The position numbers were made by a program, and so were the translations under genes. The notes below the pieces were generated by a model, which saw only the letters and a program-made list of their open reading frames with translations, searched no databases and was not told where the DNA came from. This document shows positions 26,064 through 39,591 of a DNA stretch of 64,000 bases, piece after piece. Every line of letters starts with the position of its first letter. The first letter of the stretch is position 1. This DNA comes from Streptomyces nymphaeiformis (lineage in GTDB: Bacteria > Actinomycetota > Actinomycetes > Streptomycetales > Streptomycetaceae): assembly GCF_014203895.1 (NCBI RefSeq), contig NZ_JACHJY010000001.1, positions 372,001-436,000 of the forward strand, given 5' to 3'.

Positions 26064-27002
26064 ATGTTGCGCCCCATGACCGAGTGGGACATCAAGAAGC
26101 TCCAGATCCTCCGCACCCTCCGCGACCGCGGCACCGTCACCGCGACCGCGGAGGCGCTGCTCATGACCCCCTCGGCCGTCTCCCAGCAGCTCACCAACCT
26201 CGCCAAACAGCTCGGGGTGCGGCTCCTGGAGGCCCAGGGCCGCCGGGTCCGCCTCACCGACGCCGCCCATCTGGTGCTGCGCCACGCCGAGCTCGTCTTC
26301 GCCCAGCTGGAGCGCGCCGACGCCGAACTCGACGGCTACCTGCGGGGCGAGGCCGGCCAGGTGCGGGTCGCGGCCTTCTCGACGTCCGTGCCCGCGCTCC
26401 TCGTCCCCGCCGTGCGCCAGCTCCGCACCGCCCACCCCGGGCTCGACGTCCGCATCCGGGAGGCCGAGGCGGCGGAGGCGTACGAGCTGCTCACCGCCGG
26501 CGAGGTCGACCTCGCGCTCTCGCTCGCCGCGCACGCGCCGTCCGCGCGCGACCCCAAGTACAGCCGGCTGCCGCTGCTCGCCGACCCCCTCGACGTCGCC
26601 CTGCCCGCCGGGCACCCGCTCGCCGACGCGCCCGGCCTGCGGCTCGCCGACCTCGCCGCCGAGCCGTGGATCTTCGGCGGCTCGGGACCCTGGTCCGAGA
26701 TCACCACCGCCGCCTGCGAGGCCGCCGGCTTCGTGCCCGAGCAGGCCCACAGCGCCTCCGGCTGGACCGCGATCCTCGCCATGGTCGAGGCAGGCCTCGG
26801 GATCGCGCTTGTGCCCCGGATGGCCTCCGCGGACCGCCGGGGCGGGACCGGGGTCGTCATGCGGGTCCTCTCCGCCGACCAGCCGCGCCGCCATGTCGTC
26901 GCGGCGGTACGCAGCGGGGCGGAGGAGGGCCCGGCGGTGGCGCGGGTCCTCGCCGCGCTCCGCCAGGCGGCGGCGGCCCGCGAGACCGTTCAGCAGAACT
27001 GA
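26064..27002 (+). CDS. LysR-family transcriptional regulator
   Basis: Regulator of 312 residues with an N-terminal helix-turn-helix (KKLQILRTLRDRGTVTATAE, then SAVSQQLTNLAKQLG) and a periplasmic-binding-protein-like effector domain from about 95. ATG 26064 follows GAGG at six bases; ATG 26076 would remove four residues and is also possible. It follows two EamA genes and precedes allantoicase by 59 bases, all on the same strand. LysR proteins often control adjacent genes; which of these it regulates is not visible. No clear T-N11-A palindrome was found in the short gaps. Confidence 0.9.
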   Translation: MLRPMTEWDIKKLQILRTLRDRGTVTATAEALLMTPSAVSQQLTNLAKQLGVRLLEAQGRRVRLTDAAHLVLRHAELVFAQLERADAELDGYLRGEAGQVRVAAFSTSVPALLVPAVRQLRTAHPGLDVRIREAEAAEAYELLTAGEVDLALSLAAHAPSARDPKYSRLPLLADPLDVALPAGHPLADAPGLRLADLAAEPWIFGGSGPWSEITTAACEAAGFVPEQAHSASGWTAILAMVEAGLGIALVPRMASADRRGGTGVVMRVLSADQPRRHVVAAVRSGAEEGPAVARVLAALRQAAAARETVQQN

Positions 27003-27061
27003 ACGGCATCGTCGAAAACATTCGATGGACCGGGGTGCCGGAGCAGGGAGAAGCTCGTCCC

Positions 27062-28186
27062 ATGAGCAGCCCCGACGCGCACCAGGACCCGCACGCCAAC
27101 GACGCCGCCCCCTACTCCGGCGGGGACCCGTACGCCGACTACCGCGCCGGTGACTTCCCCTTCACCGAGCTCGTCGACCTCGCCGACCGCCGCCTCGGCG
27201 CCGGCGTCGTGGCCGCCAACGACGAGTTCTTCGCCGAGCGGGAGAACCTCCTCGTCCGCGAGCGCGCCGTCTTCGACCCGGAGCACTTCGGTCACAAGGG
27301 CAAGATCATGGACGGCTGGGAGACCCGCCGCCGCCGCGGCGCCGACGCCGAGAACGTCTTCCCCGCCCCCGAGGACCACGACTGGGCGATCGTCCGCCTC
27401 GGCGCCCCCGGCGTGATCCGCGGCATCGTCGTCGACACCGCCCACTTCCGCGGCAACTACCCGCAGAAGGTCAGCATCCAGGCCACCGCCGTCGAGGGTT
27501 CGCCCAGCCCCGCCGAGCTGCTCGACGCGAAGTGGGAGGAGCTCGTCCCGCCGACGCCCGTCCGCGGCCACGCCGCCAACGGCTTCGAGATCACCGCCGA
27601 GCGCCGCTTCACCCACGTCCGGCTCTGCCAGCACCCCGACGGCGGCGTCGCCCGGCTCCGCGTCCACGGCGAGGTCGTGCCCGACCCCGAGTGGCTGGAG
27701 CTCCTCGGCACCCTCGACCTGATCGCCGTGCTCAACGGCGGCTCGTACGAGGACGCCTCGGACAAGTTCTACTCCTCGCCGACGCAGATCATCCTGCCCG
27801 GCACCTCCCGCAAGATGGACGACGGCTGGGAGAACCGCCGCCGCCGGGTCCGCGACACCAACGACTGGGTGCGCTTCCGGCTCGTCGCCCAGGGCGTCGT
27901 CCGCGCCGTCGAGATCGACACCGCCTACCTCAAGGGCAACTCCGCCGGCTGGATCGCGCTCCAGGGGCGCAACGGCGAGAGCGGCGAGTGGTTCGAGATC
28001 ATCCCGCGCACCCGCCTCCAGCCCGACACCCTGCACCGCTTCAAGCTGCCCGCGCAGGCCGTCGTCACCCACGTCCGGCTCGACGCCTTCCCCGACGGCG
28101 GCGTCGCCCGCATGCGGCTCCACGGCGCGCTGACGGAGCAGGGCGCGGCCGACCTCCGCGCCCGGTACGCGGCGCTCGGCGGATAG
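27062..28186 (+). CDS. alc: Allantoicase
   Basis: Allantoate amidinohydrolase of 374 residues, converting allantoate to ureidoglycolate and urea in purine breakdown. The two related beta-sandwich repeats are clear: the first carries HKGKIMDGWETRRRR and VDTAHFRGNYPQ, the second KMDDGWENRRRRVRDTNDWV and IDTAYLKGNSAG. It starts 59 bases after the LysR gene; the ATG at 27062 follows GGAGAAGC. No allantoinase or ureidoglycolate gene is in the window, so it stands alone here. Confidence 0.95.
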   Translation: MSSPDAHQDPHANDAAPYSGGDPYADYRAGDFPFTELVDLADRRLGAGVVAANDEFFAERENLLVRERAVFDPEHFGHKGKIMDGWETRRRRGADAENVFPAPEDHDWAIVRLGAPGVIRGIVVDTAHFRGNYPQKVSIQATAVEGSPSPAELLDAKWEELVPPTPVRGHAANGFEITAERRFTHVRLCQHPDGGVARLRVHGEVVPDPEWLELLGTLDLIAVLNGGSYEDASDKFYSSPTQIILPGTSRKMDDGWENRRRRVRDTNDWVRFRLVAQGVVRAVEIDTAYLKGNSAGWIALQGRNGESGEWFEIIPRTRLQPDTLHRFKLPAQAVVTHVRLDAFPDGGVARMRLHGALTEQGAADLRARYAALGG

Positions 28187-28236
28187 GGGAAACGCTTCCG
28201 CCCGGCGGCGCGGCCGCGCGCCGACGCCCGCCCGCC

Positions 28237-28308
28237 GGGCGGACTCCAAGCACCGCCTTTGGGCGGGCTCCGAGCACCGCCTCCGGGCGGACTCCGAGCA
28301 CGGCGAAG
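28237..28308 (+). repeat. Three 24-base tandem repeats after allantoicase
   Basis: Units 28237-28260, 28261-28284 and 28285-28308 share GGGCGG(A/G)CTCC(A/G)AGCACCG as a core. The third decays into the terminator hairpin. Nothing suggests coding. Confidence 0.85.
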
Positions 28309-28338
28309 GGGCGCCTCCGTGGGGGAGGGCGCCCCTTC
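28305..28338. terminator. Shared terminator, allantoicase and aminopeptidase N
   Basis: GAAGGGGCGCC (28305-28315) pairs with GGCGCCCCTTC (28328-28338) over a 12-base loop, between convergent genes. Confidence 0.7.
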
Positions 28339-28366
28339 TCCGTTCAACCGGTTACCAGCCGGGGCA

Positions 28367-30943
28367 CTACTTGGCGGCGGCCGCGTCCGCCGCCTGCGCC
28401 TTCAGGGCGCGCTCGACGCCCGCGCGGGACTCCGTCACCAGACGCCGCAGCGCCGGGACCGGGTCGTGCTCGGCGATCCACGCGTCCGTCGCGTCCAGCG
28501 TCTCCTGCGAGACCTGGAGCGTCGGGTAGAGACCGACCACGATCTGCTGGATCATCTCGTGGCTGCGGGTCTCCGAGACCTGCTTGATCGACGCGAAGTA
28601 CTTCGCGGTGTACGGGGCGAGCAGCTCGCGCTGGTCGGCCTGGACGAAGCCGCCGATCACGGCCTCCTGCACGGCGTTCGCCAGCTTGTCGTCCTCGACG
28701 ACCGAGGCCCAGGCCTCCGCCTTCGCCGCCTCCGTCGGACGGGCCGCGCGCGCGGTCGCCGCGTGCCGCTCGCCCGCCGCCGTACGGTCGCGCTCCAGCT
28801 CGGCGGCGATCTCCGCCTCGTCGAAGCGGCCGGTGGCCGCGAGGCGCTGCACGAACGCCCAGCGCAGCTCGGTGTCGACGGCGAGGCCCTCGACGACCAC
28901 GGAGCCGTCGAGCAGCCCCGCGAGCACGTCGAGCTCCGCGTCCTCGCGGGCGGTCGCCGCGAAGGCCCGCGCCCACGCCAGCTGGTGGTCGCTGCCGCCC
29001 TCGGCGGCGCGCAGCTGCTCCTGGGCGAAGGCGCCCCAGCGCGCGAGGCCCGTCGCGCGCCACTCCGGCGCCGCGTACAGGTCGAGCGCGGCCTTCACCT
29101 GGCCCTGGAGGGACTGCACCACGCCGATGTCGGACTCCTTGGCGATGCCCGAGAGCACCAGGTCCAGGTAGTCGCGGGTGGCCAGCTCGCCGTCGCGGGT
29201 CATGTCCCAGGCCGAGGCCCAGCACAGGGCGCGCGGCAGGGACTCGGCGAAGTCGCCGAGGTGCGCGGTGACGTTCGCCAGGGACACCGCGTCGAGGCGG
29301 ACCTTGGCGTACGACAGGTCGTCGTCGTTGAGGAGGACGACCGCCGGGCGGGCCTTGCCGACGAGCTGCGGGACGGCCGTCAGCGCGGCGGCCTCGATGT
29401 CCAGCTCCAGGCGGTCGGTGCGGACCAGCTTGCCGGCCCCGTCGAGGTCGTAGAAGCCGATCGCGATGCGGTGCGGGCGCAGCACGGCCTCGCCCTTGGC
29501 GCCGGCGGGCAGCGCCGGGGCCTCCTGGCGGACGGCGAAGGCGGTGATGGAGCCGTTCTCGTCGGTCTCGATCTCCGGGCGGAGGATGTTGATGCCGGCC
29601 GTCTCCAGCCACGCCTTCGACCAGGTCTTCAGGTCACGCCCGGAGGTCTCCTCCAGCGCGCCGAGGAGGTCGGACAGGCGGGTGTTCCCGAAGGCGTGCG
29701 CCTGGAAGTAGGCCTGGACGCCCTTGAAGAACTCGTCCTCGCCGACGTACGCCACGAGCTGCTTCAGGACCGAGGCGCCCTTGGCGTACGTGATGCCGTC
29801 GAAGTTGACGAGCACGTCCTCCAGGTCGTTGATGTCGGCCATGATCGGGTGCGTCGACGGCAGCTGGTCCTGGCGGTAGGCCCAGGTCTTCTCCGCGTTC
29901 GCGAAGGTGGTCCAGGCGTTCGGCCAGCGGGTGCCCGGCACCGAGGCCTGGCAGGCGACCGAGGTGAAGGTGGCGAACGACTCGTTCAGCCACAGGTCGT
30001 TCCACCACTCCATGGTGACGAGGTCGCCGAACCACATGTGGGCGAGCTCGTGCAGGATGGTCTCGGCGCGCCGCTCGTACGCCGCGTCCGTCACCTTCGA
30101 GCGGAAGACGTACTGGTCGCGGATGGTGACCGCGCCCGCGTTCTCCATCGCGCCCGCGTTGAACTCCGGCACGAACAGCTGGTCGTACTTGGCGAACGGG
30201 TAGTCGTACGCGAACTTCTCCTGGAACCAGTCGAAGCCCTGGCGGGTCACGTCGAAGATGTGGTCCGCGTCGAGGAACTCGGCGAGCGACGGACGGCAGT
30301 AGATGCCCAGCGGGACGACCTGCCCGTCCTTCTCGTACGTCGAGTGCACCGAGTGGTACGGGCCGACGATGAGGGCCGTGATGTACGTCGAGATGCGCGG
30401 GGTCGGCTCGAAGACCCACACGTCGTTCTCGGGCTTCGGCGTCGGCGAGTTCGAGATCACCGACCAGCCGCTCGGCGCCTTCACCGTGAACTGGAAGGTC
30501 GCCTTGAGGTCGGGCTGCTCGAAGGAGGCGAACACGCGGCGCGCGTCCGGCACCTCGAACTGGGTGTAGAGGTAGGCCTGGTCGTCTACCGGGTCGACGA
30601 AGCGGTGCAGGCCCTCACCGGTGTTGGTGTACGCGCAGTCGGCGACGACCTTCAGCTCGTTGCGGCCCAGAGCGAGGCCGTCGAGCGCGATCCGCGAGTC
30701 GCGGAAGGCGGCGGCGACGTCGAGCGCGCGGCCGTTGAGCACGACCTCGTGGACGGCGGGGGCGACGAGGTCGATGAAGGTCTCGGCGCCGTCCTCGGCG
30801 GAATCGAAGCGGACGGTGGTGACGGACCGGTAGGTGCCGCCCTCCTGCGCACCGGTGAGGTCGAGTTCGACCTCGTACGCGTCCACGGTCAGCAGCGCCG
30901 CCCGCTGCTGGGCCTCTTCACGGGTCAGGTTTGTGCCAGGCAC
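28367..30943 (-). CDS. pepN: Aminopeptidase N (M1 zinc metallopeptidase)
   Basis: Cytosolic aminopeptidase of 858 residues that removes N-terminal residues from peptides. The exopeptidase motif GAMENAG and the zinc motif HELAHMWFGDLVTMEWWNDL with the downstream Glu in LNESFA are intact. The N-terminal beta domain starts at LTVDAYEVELDLT and a long helical ERAP1-like C-terminal domain follows. The GTG at 30943 follows GAGGAG; longer in-frame starts are less well supported. A second M1 aminopeptidase is at 42461-45007. The TerD-type gene lies 52 bases upstream on the same strand. Confidence 0.92.
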   Translation of the reverse strand: MPGTNLTREEAQQRAALLTVDAYEVELDLTGAQEGGTYRSVTTVRFDSAEDGAETFIDLVAPAVHEVVLNGRALDVAAAFRDSRIALDGLALGRNELKVVADCAYTNTGEGLHRFVDPVDDQAYLYTQFEVPDARRVFASFEQPDLKATFQFTVKAPSGWSVISNSPTPKPENDVWVFEPTPRISTYITALIVGPYHSVHSTYEKDGQVVPLGIYCRPSLAEFLDADHIFDVTRQGFDWFQEKFAYDYPFAKYDQLFVPEFNAGAMENAGAVTIRDQYVFRSKVTDAAYERRAETILHELAHMWFGDLVTMEWWNDLWLNESFATFTSVACQASVPGTRWPNAWTTFANAEKTWAYRQDQLPSTHPIMADINDLEDVLVNFDGITYAKGASVLKQLVAYVGEDEFFKGVQAYFQAHAFGNTRLSDLLGALEETSGRDLKTWSKAWLETAGINILRPEIETDENGSITAFAVRQEAPALPAGAKGEAVLRPHRIAIGFYDLDGAGKLVRTDRLELDIEAAALTAVPQLVGKARPAVVLLNDDDLSYAKVRLDAVSLANVTAHLGDFAESLPRALCWASAWDMTRDGELATRDYLDLVLSGIAKESDIGVVQSLQGQVKAALDLYAAPEWRATGLARWGAFAQEQLRAAEGGSDHQLAWARAFAATAREDAELDVLAGLLDGSVVVEGLAVDTELRWAFVQRLAATGRFDEAEIAAELERDRTAAGERHAATARAARPTEAAKAEAWASVVEDDKLANAVQEAVIGGFVQADQRELLAPYTAKYFASIKQVSETRSHEMIQQIVVGLYPTLQVSQETLDATDAWIAEHDPVPALRRLVTESRAGVERALKAQAADAAAAK

Positions 30944-30995
30944 CCGGTCAACTCCTCGGTTTCGTGACGTTTGGGCCATCCTTCCACGGCCCGGC

Positions 30996-32180
30996 TCAGC
31001 GGCGCACGGAACATTTCCACGGCCCGTCACCGCTGATCCGCAGCAGCCCGGGACCCGGCACCGGGGAGCTCACCCGGACCTCGCCGATCTCGTTGACCAG
31101 CAGGTCCTGCTCCTCGTCGTCGTAGAGCGGGTCCACCGGCGGGGTGTGCTGGTGGACGGTGAAGTGGGACTCCCCGTGGTGCGCGAAGTCGAGCACCCCG
31201 GCCGGCCCCTCGTAGATCACCAGATCGTGCGCGAGGCCCTCGACGTGGCTGTCGAAACGGCGCGCGTGGGACAGCGGCAGCACCCGCAGCGTCCAGGGCG
31301 TGTCGGCCTCCACCCGCAGGGACAGCGGGCGGGCGCGCGGGACGAGCGCGACGGTACGCGCGCGTACGTCGTCCTCGTACGCCGTGAGCAGGAAGTCCTC
31401 GGCCCGCCCGTACGCGTCGCAGGACTCGATCGTGGTGGACAGCGAGTGGTACGACTCGATCTCCAGGAGCACCCAGTGCCCCGCCGGAAGACCCGCGTCG
31501 CAGTGCACGGTCTCCTTGCCGCGCCCCTGGTACACGCGGGGCCGGAACTCCCCGCCGTACGGATCGGCCACCGGCACGGGCGGGGCGGCGGGCGCCGGGG
31601 GCGGGGGCGGCGGGACGTAGCCGGGGCCCGGGATCGGCGGCGGCGGGTACTCCACCACGATGCCGAAGTCCGTCGCGAGCCCGGCGAGCCCCGAGGCGTA
31701 CCCCTGACCGACCGCCAGGAACCGCCAGCCGCCGTCCTGCCGGTAGAACTCGCCGAAGACGAACGCCGTCTCCGTCGTCGCGTTCCCGATCGGGCAGTAC
31801 GCCAGGGGGGTGCCGTCCGCGTCCGTGACCAGCACGTCGAGGCCCGGCACCTGCCCGAAGGCGCCCCCGTCGGCCGAGGCGGCGATCACCATGCGCCCCA
31901 CATCGGGCTCCACGCGCGCGAGGTCCAGCCACAGCCAGTCCGCGGCCGGGCTGCCGGGCGCGCCCGGGGCCGACTTCCCCAGGTGCCGGACGGCCCCCGA
32001 GGGGTGCTCGGCGTGGTTGTAGAAGACCAGATCGGCGTCGCCCCGCACCCGCTCCCCGGCCCCGAGGAGCAGCGCGGAGACGTCCACGTCGGGAACCCCG
32101 GGCCCGGTGCGCCAGCTGACCGCGACATGAAGGGCCTGCGGGGGCACCGGGACGTCGGCCCCTCTGGATATCTGGGTCAT
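30996..32180 (-). CDS. TerD-family protein with C-terminal extension
   Basis: Protein of 394 residues. The N-terminal half is a TerD domain: VSWRTGPGVPDVDVSALLLG, then DLVFYNHAEHPSGAV, LDLARVEPDVGRMVIAAS and FGEFYRQDGGWRFLAVGQGY, including the Ca-binding-type Asp residues. A Pro-rich linker (PPPPIPGPG and more) follows at about 185-205. The C-terminal 180 residues are a beta-rich domain I do not recognise. TerD proteins are linked to tellurite and stress responses and, in Streptomyces, development. It stands apart from any ter operon. No signal peptide, so cytosolic. Confidence 0.85.
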   Translation of the reverse strand: MTQISRGADVPVPPQALHVAVSWRTGPGVPDVDVSALLLGAGERVRGDADLVFYNHAEHPSGAVRHLGKSAPGAPGSPAADWLWLDLARVEPDVGRMVIAASADGGAFGQVPGLDVLVTDADGTPLAYCPIGNATTETAFVFGEFYRQDGGWRFLAVGQGYASGLAGLATDFGIVVEYPPPPIPGPGYVPPPPPPAPAAPPVPVADPYGGEFRPRVYQGRGKETVHCDAGLPAGHWVLLEIESYHSLSTTIESCDAYGRAEDFLLTAYEDDVRARTVALVPRARPLSLRVEADTPWTLRVLPLSHARRFDSHVEGLAHDLVIYEGPAGVLDFAHHGESHFTVHQHTPPVDPLYDDEEQDLLVNEIGEVRVSSPVPGPGLLRISGDGPWKCSVRR

Positions 32181-32208
32181 GGGGGAACTCTGGCACGCGC
32201 GGACACGC

Positions 32209-32247
32209 CGGAGGGGCGGCTCCCCGCAAAGGGAAGCCGCCCCTCCG
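32209..32247 (-). terminator. Terminator of asd
   Basis: CGGAGGGGCGGCT (32209-32221) pairs perfectly with AGCCGCCCCTCCG (32235-32247), 13 base pairs, just past the asd stop. Confidence 0.8.
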
Positions 32248-32261
32248 GGGGGTCGTACGGG

Positions 32262-36775
<4,514 letters not shown>

Positions 36776-36969
36776 CTACATCCCTGCTTGTGAAAGGAGG
36801 ACGTCCGGATTCCGATACCGGATGACCGCTCAGCCTTTCGCAAGAGACAGGGTTTTGTGGAGAGTTGCCCGAGGCCGGATTGCCGTCGCGGCACAAACCC
36901 GCCAGCGCGGCGAACACGCCACGGGGAACGAACTCGCTCCTACCGGGGCGAGTTGCCCTTCCGTGCGGC

Positions 36970-37512
36970 TCAACTCTCCTTCGTGCGGGCGTAATGGCGG
37001 GAGGCCTTGGCGCGGTTGCCGCAGACCGCCATCGAGCACCAGCGGCGGGTGCCGTTCCGCGAGGTGTCGAAGAAGTGGAGGATGCAGGCCTCGTGGGCGC
37101 AGGCCCGGATCCGGTCGGGCGCGGTCCGCAGCAGGTCGAGGTAGTCGCGGGCGGCGGTCCAGCCGGGACCCCAGGCCTGATCCGCGAACTCGGCCTCCTC
37201 GCCGGGGCCCTCGGCGGTGAGCGTGGCCCGGATGCGGCCGTGACCGAGGACGGCGTCGACGCGCGCGGTGGCGGCGGGGTCGCCGGGGTGGTCGGCGAGC
37301 GCGGCGAGCGCGTCCCGGGCGGCGAGGGTGTGCCGCAGGGTGGTCGCGTCGGCGCCGAACCGCTCGGCGAGGCCGTTGGCGGCGAGCCAGACGGCGAGGC
37401 CCTCGACGTCCGTGAGCAGGTCCTGGCGGACGCCCTCGTCGTTCCAGCGGGTGTTGAGCAGGTCCAGGGAGACGGGCTCGCCGGTGAGCGGCCGGGGGTC
37501 GACGACGGTCAT
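36970..37512 (-). CDS. CGNR zinc-finger / ABATE-domain protein (putative regulator)
   Basis: Protein of 180 residues. The N-terminal ABATE domain opens SLDLLNTRW and contains a helical body; the C-terminal zinc finger has CAHEACILHFFDTS and CSMAVCGNRAKASRHY, with the CGNR signature. Such proteins are thought to be stress-linked DNA-binding regulators. The ATG at 37512 has AGGAGG nine bases upstream; a GTG at 37521 lies too close to it. It is divergent from the VOC/flavin-fold pair, and the 129-base gap holds a 9-base-arm palindrome, so it may control both directions (inference). Confidence 0.88.
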   Translation of the reverse strand: MTVVDPRPLTGEPVSLDLLNTRWNDEGVRQDLLTDVEGLAVWLAANGLAERFGADATTLRHTLAARDALAALADHPGDPAATARVDAVLGHGRIRATLTAEGPGEEAEFADQAWGPGWTAARDYLDLLRTAPDRIRACAHEACILHFFDTSRNGTRRWCSMAVCGNRAKASRHYARTKES

Positions 37513-37576
37513 GGGCGGCACCCTCCTCGGTGAACTAACCCTTCAAGATTACGTGACCGGTTGACTCTCTCGATAT

Positions 37577-37606
37577 CTAACCTCTAAAGTCGAAATAAGA
37601 GGTTAG
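37577..37606. promoter_or_regulatory. Operator-like palindrome between CGNR and VOC genes
   Basis: CTAACCTCT (37577-37585) is repeated inverted as AGAGGTTAG (37598-37606) with a 12-base AT-rich spacer. It lies 35 bases before the VOC start and 64 bases before the CGNR start, in a conspicuously AT-rich patch. Confidence 0.6.
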
Positions 37607-37641
37607 CCCAAGGGGGCGGCCACTCCGAGGAGGGAACCCTC

Positions 37642-38097
37642 ATGTCCGCGATCGGCACGCTCGCCACCCACCACGTCGGCCTCAACGTCACCGACCTGGA
37701 CCGCTCACTCGCCTTCTACGGCGACGTCCTCGGCTTCGAGGTCCTCGGCGAGGGCGCGGAGAAGGACAGCCGCTACGCCTTCCTCGGCCAGGACGGCCGC
37801 CTGGTCCTCACCCTCTGGCAGCAGGCCGAGGGCACCTACGACTCCGCCCGGCCCGGCCTCCACCACCTCGCCTTCGAGGCCGAGTCCCTCGAACACGTCC
37901 GCGCCGCCGAACTCGCGCTCACCGCCCGCGGCACCTCCTTCGCGTACGAGGGCGTCGTCGCCCACCGCGAGGGCGCGGCCTCCGGCGGCATCTTCTTCCA
38001 CGACCCGGACGGCACCCGCCTGGAAATCTCCGTCCCGAAGGGCGCGGAGGGCGCAGAAGCCCCGTCGGAAACGGCTCCCACCTGCGGTTTCTTCTAG
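37642..38097 (+). CDS. VOC-family (glyoxalase/bleomycin-resistance fold) protein
   Basis: Protein of 151 residues with paired beta-alpha-beta-beta-beta modules: HHVGLNVTDLDRSLAFYGDV at the start, LHHLAFEAES in the middle, and FFHDPDGTRLEISVP at the end. His and Glu residues at the usual metal positions are present. The family includes glyoxalases, dioxygenases and resistance proteins; the reaction here is unknown. ATG 37642 follows GGAGG. It starts a probable operon with the flavin-fold gene 26 bases downstream. Confidence 0.9.
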   Translation: MSAIGTLATHHVGLNVTDLDRSLAFYGDVLGFEVLGEGAEKDSRYAFLGQDGRLVLTLWQQAEGTYDSARPGLHHLAFEAESLEHVRAAELALTARGTSFAYEGVVAHREGAASGGIFFHDPDGTRLEISVPKGAEGAEAPSETAPTCGFF

Positions 38098-38123
38098 CCG
38101 CCCCGCACCGACCGGAGGTCCTC

Positions 38124-38984
38124 ATGAGCACCGCCTACAACCCCGGCTCCCTGGCCGTCCAGGAACGCGAGGGCGTCCAAGACCTCGCCGCCCACGTGGG
38201 CCGCTCCATCACCCACGGCATCCGCCCCATCGCCGCCGCCTTCCTCGAAGCCCAGCCGATGCTGATGATCGGCGCGGCGGACCACGAGGGCCGCGTCTGG
38301 TCGAGCCTGCTGACCGGCGCGCCCGGCTTCGTCCGGGCCACCGGCCCGCACACCGTCTCGGTGGCCGCCGCCCTCCCCGAGGGCACGCCGGACGGCGCCC
38401 CCGTCGGCACCCTGGCCCTGGACCCCCGCACCCGCCGCCGCATGCGCCTCAACGGCACGGCCACGCGCAGCGGCCGCGGCTTCACGGTCGAGGCCGAGCA
38501 GGTCTTCTCCAACTGCCCGAAGTACCTCCAGAAGAGGGAGTGGTACGGCTCCGAGCCCGACCGCGCCGGGGCGGGCACCGCCCGGCACGGCGAGGCGCTG
38601 ACCTCCGAACAGGCGAGCCGGATCCACGCCGCGGACACCTTCTTCATCGCCACCACCGCGCCCGACGGCGTGGACACGAGCCACCGGGGCGGCAACCCCG
38701 GCTTCGTCCGGGTCGACGGACCGCAGGAGCTCAGCTGGCGCGACTACCCGGGCAACGCGATGTTCCTGACCCTGGGCAACCTGGAATCGGACGGCCGCGC
38801 GGGCCTGCTCTTCCTGGACTGGGAGACGGGCCTGACCCTCCAACTCAGCGGCCACGCGCACACGGAGTACACCCCCGAGGGCCGCGTCACCCGCTTCCGC
38901 GTGGACCGCACGACCGAGACCCCGGCCGCCAGCCCCCTGCGCTGGTCACCCCCGGAGTACTCCCCGTCGAACCCCGTGACCTAG
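38124..38984 (+). CDS. Pyridoxamine 5'-phosphate oxidase-fold flavoprotein
   Basis: Protein of 286 residues with two split-barrel halves. The first runs MLMIGAADHEGRVWSSLLTG and the second FFIATTAPDGVDTSHRGGNPGFV, then GNLESDGRAGLLFLDWETG. This is the FMN-binding PNPOx-like group of large actinobacterial proteins, often oxidoreductases of unknown substrate. It follows the VOC gene by 26 bases and is presumably under the same control as that gene. ATG 38124 follows GGAGG. Confidence 0.88.
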   Translation: MSTAYNPGSLAVQEREGVQDLAAHVGRSITHGIRPIAAAFLEAQPMLMIGAADHEGRVWSSLLTGAPGFVRATGPHTVSVAAALPEGTPDGAPVGTLALDPRTRRRMRLNGTATRSGRGFTVEAEQVFSNCPKYLQKREWYGSEPDRAGAGTARHGEALTSEQASRIHAADTFFIATTAPDGVDTSHRGGNPGFVRVDGPQELSWRDYPGNAMFLTLGNLESDGRAGLLFLDWETGLTLQLSGHAHTEYTPEGRVTRFRVDRTTETPAASPLRWSPPEYSPSNPVT

Positions 38985-39084
38985 GGCCTGTCCGGCGGGA
39001 GGACCGCGTGGGCACGACGCCGAACGCGCCCCCGCGCCGAGGGCCCGCACCCGCACCCCGAGAACCCGAGCCCCTGGAGGCCCC

Positions 39085-39582
39085 GTGCCCACCGGCACCC
39101 TCGCACCCGCCGCGCCCCCCGCCCGCCCCCACCCCCGCGTCGTGCTCGCCTCCACGGCCGCCGCCGGCACCGCTCTCCTCCTCCTGGTGGCCATCGGCAC
39201 CGCCCTCCACCAACCCCTCCTCATCCCACCCCTCGCCGCCAGCATGGCCCTCGTCGCCGGCGCCCCCGACCTCCCCCTCTCCCAGCCCCGCTCCGTCGTC
39301 GGCGGGCAGCTGCTCTCCGCGCTCACCGGCTTCGCGGTGCTCGCCCTGGCCGGGCCGGGCCTGTGGGGTGCCGCCGTCGCGGGCGGACTCGCGCTCGGCG
39401 TGATGATGCTCGCCCGGACCCCGCACTCGCCCGCCGCGGCCACGGCCGTCATCGTCGCCCTCCAGGACCCGCCCCTCTGGTCGTTTCTCGGCCTTCTCGC
39501 CCTCGCCTCCCTCCTCCTCGTCGCCGTCGGGCTCGGCGCGGGCCGGGTCATGGGGCGGACGTATCCCGCGTACTGGTTCTAA
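39085..39582 (+). CDS. HPP-family membrane protein
   Basis: Integral membrane protein of 165 residues with four predicted helices. The family's central features are visible: LSQPRSVVGGQLLSALTG and ARTPHSPAAATAVIVAL, the latter corresponding to the HPP motif though with Ser in place of the first Pro. The N-terminal 15 residues are Pro/Ala-rich. Some HPP proteins are tied to nitrite transport in plants; bacterial roles are mostly unknown. GTG 39085 follows GGAGG. The NUDIX gene starts nine bases after its stop. Confidence 0.8.
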   Translation: MPTGTLAPAAPPARPHPRVVLASTAAAGTALLLLVAIGTALHQPLLIPPLAASMALVAGAPDLPLSQPRSVVGGQLLSALTGFAVLALAGPGLWGAAVAGGLALGVMMLARTPHSPAAATAVIVALQDPPLWSFLGLLALASLLLVAVGLGAGRVMGRTYPAYWF

Positions 39583-39591
39583 CCTCTTTCC

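Noticed and set aside
28237..28308. Tandem repeat considered as a CRISPR array
   Set aside because: Units are directly adjacent with no spacers, and no cas genes are present.
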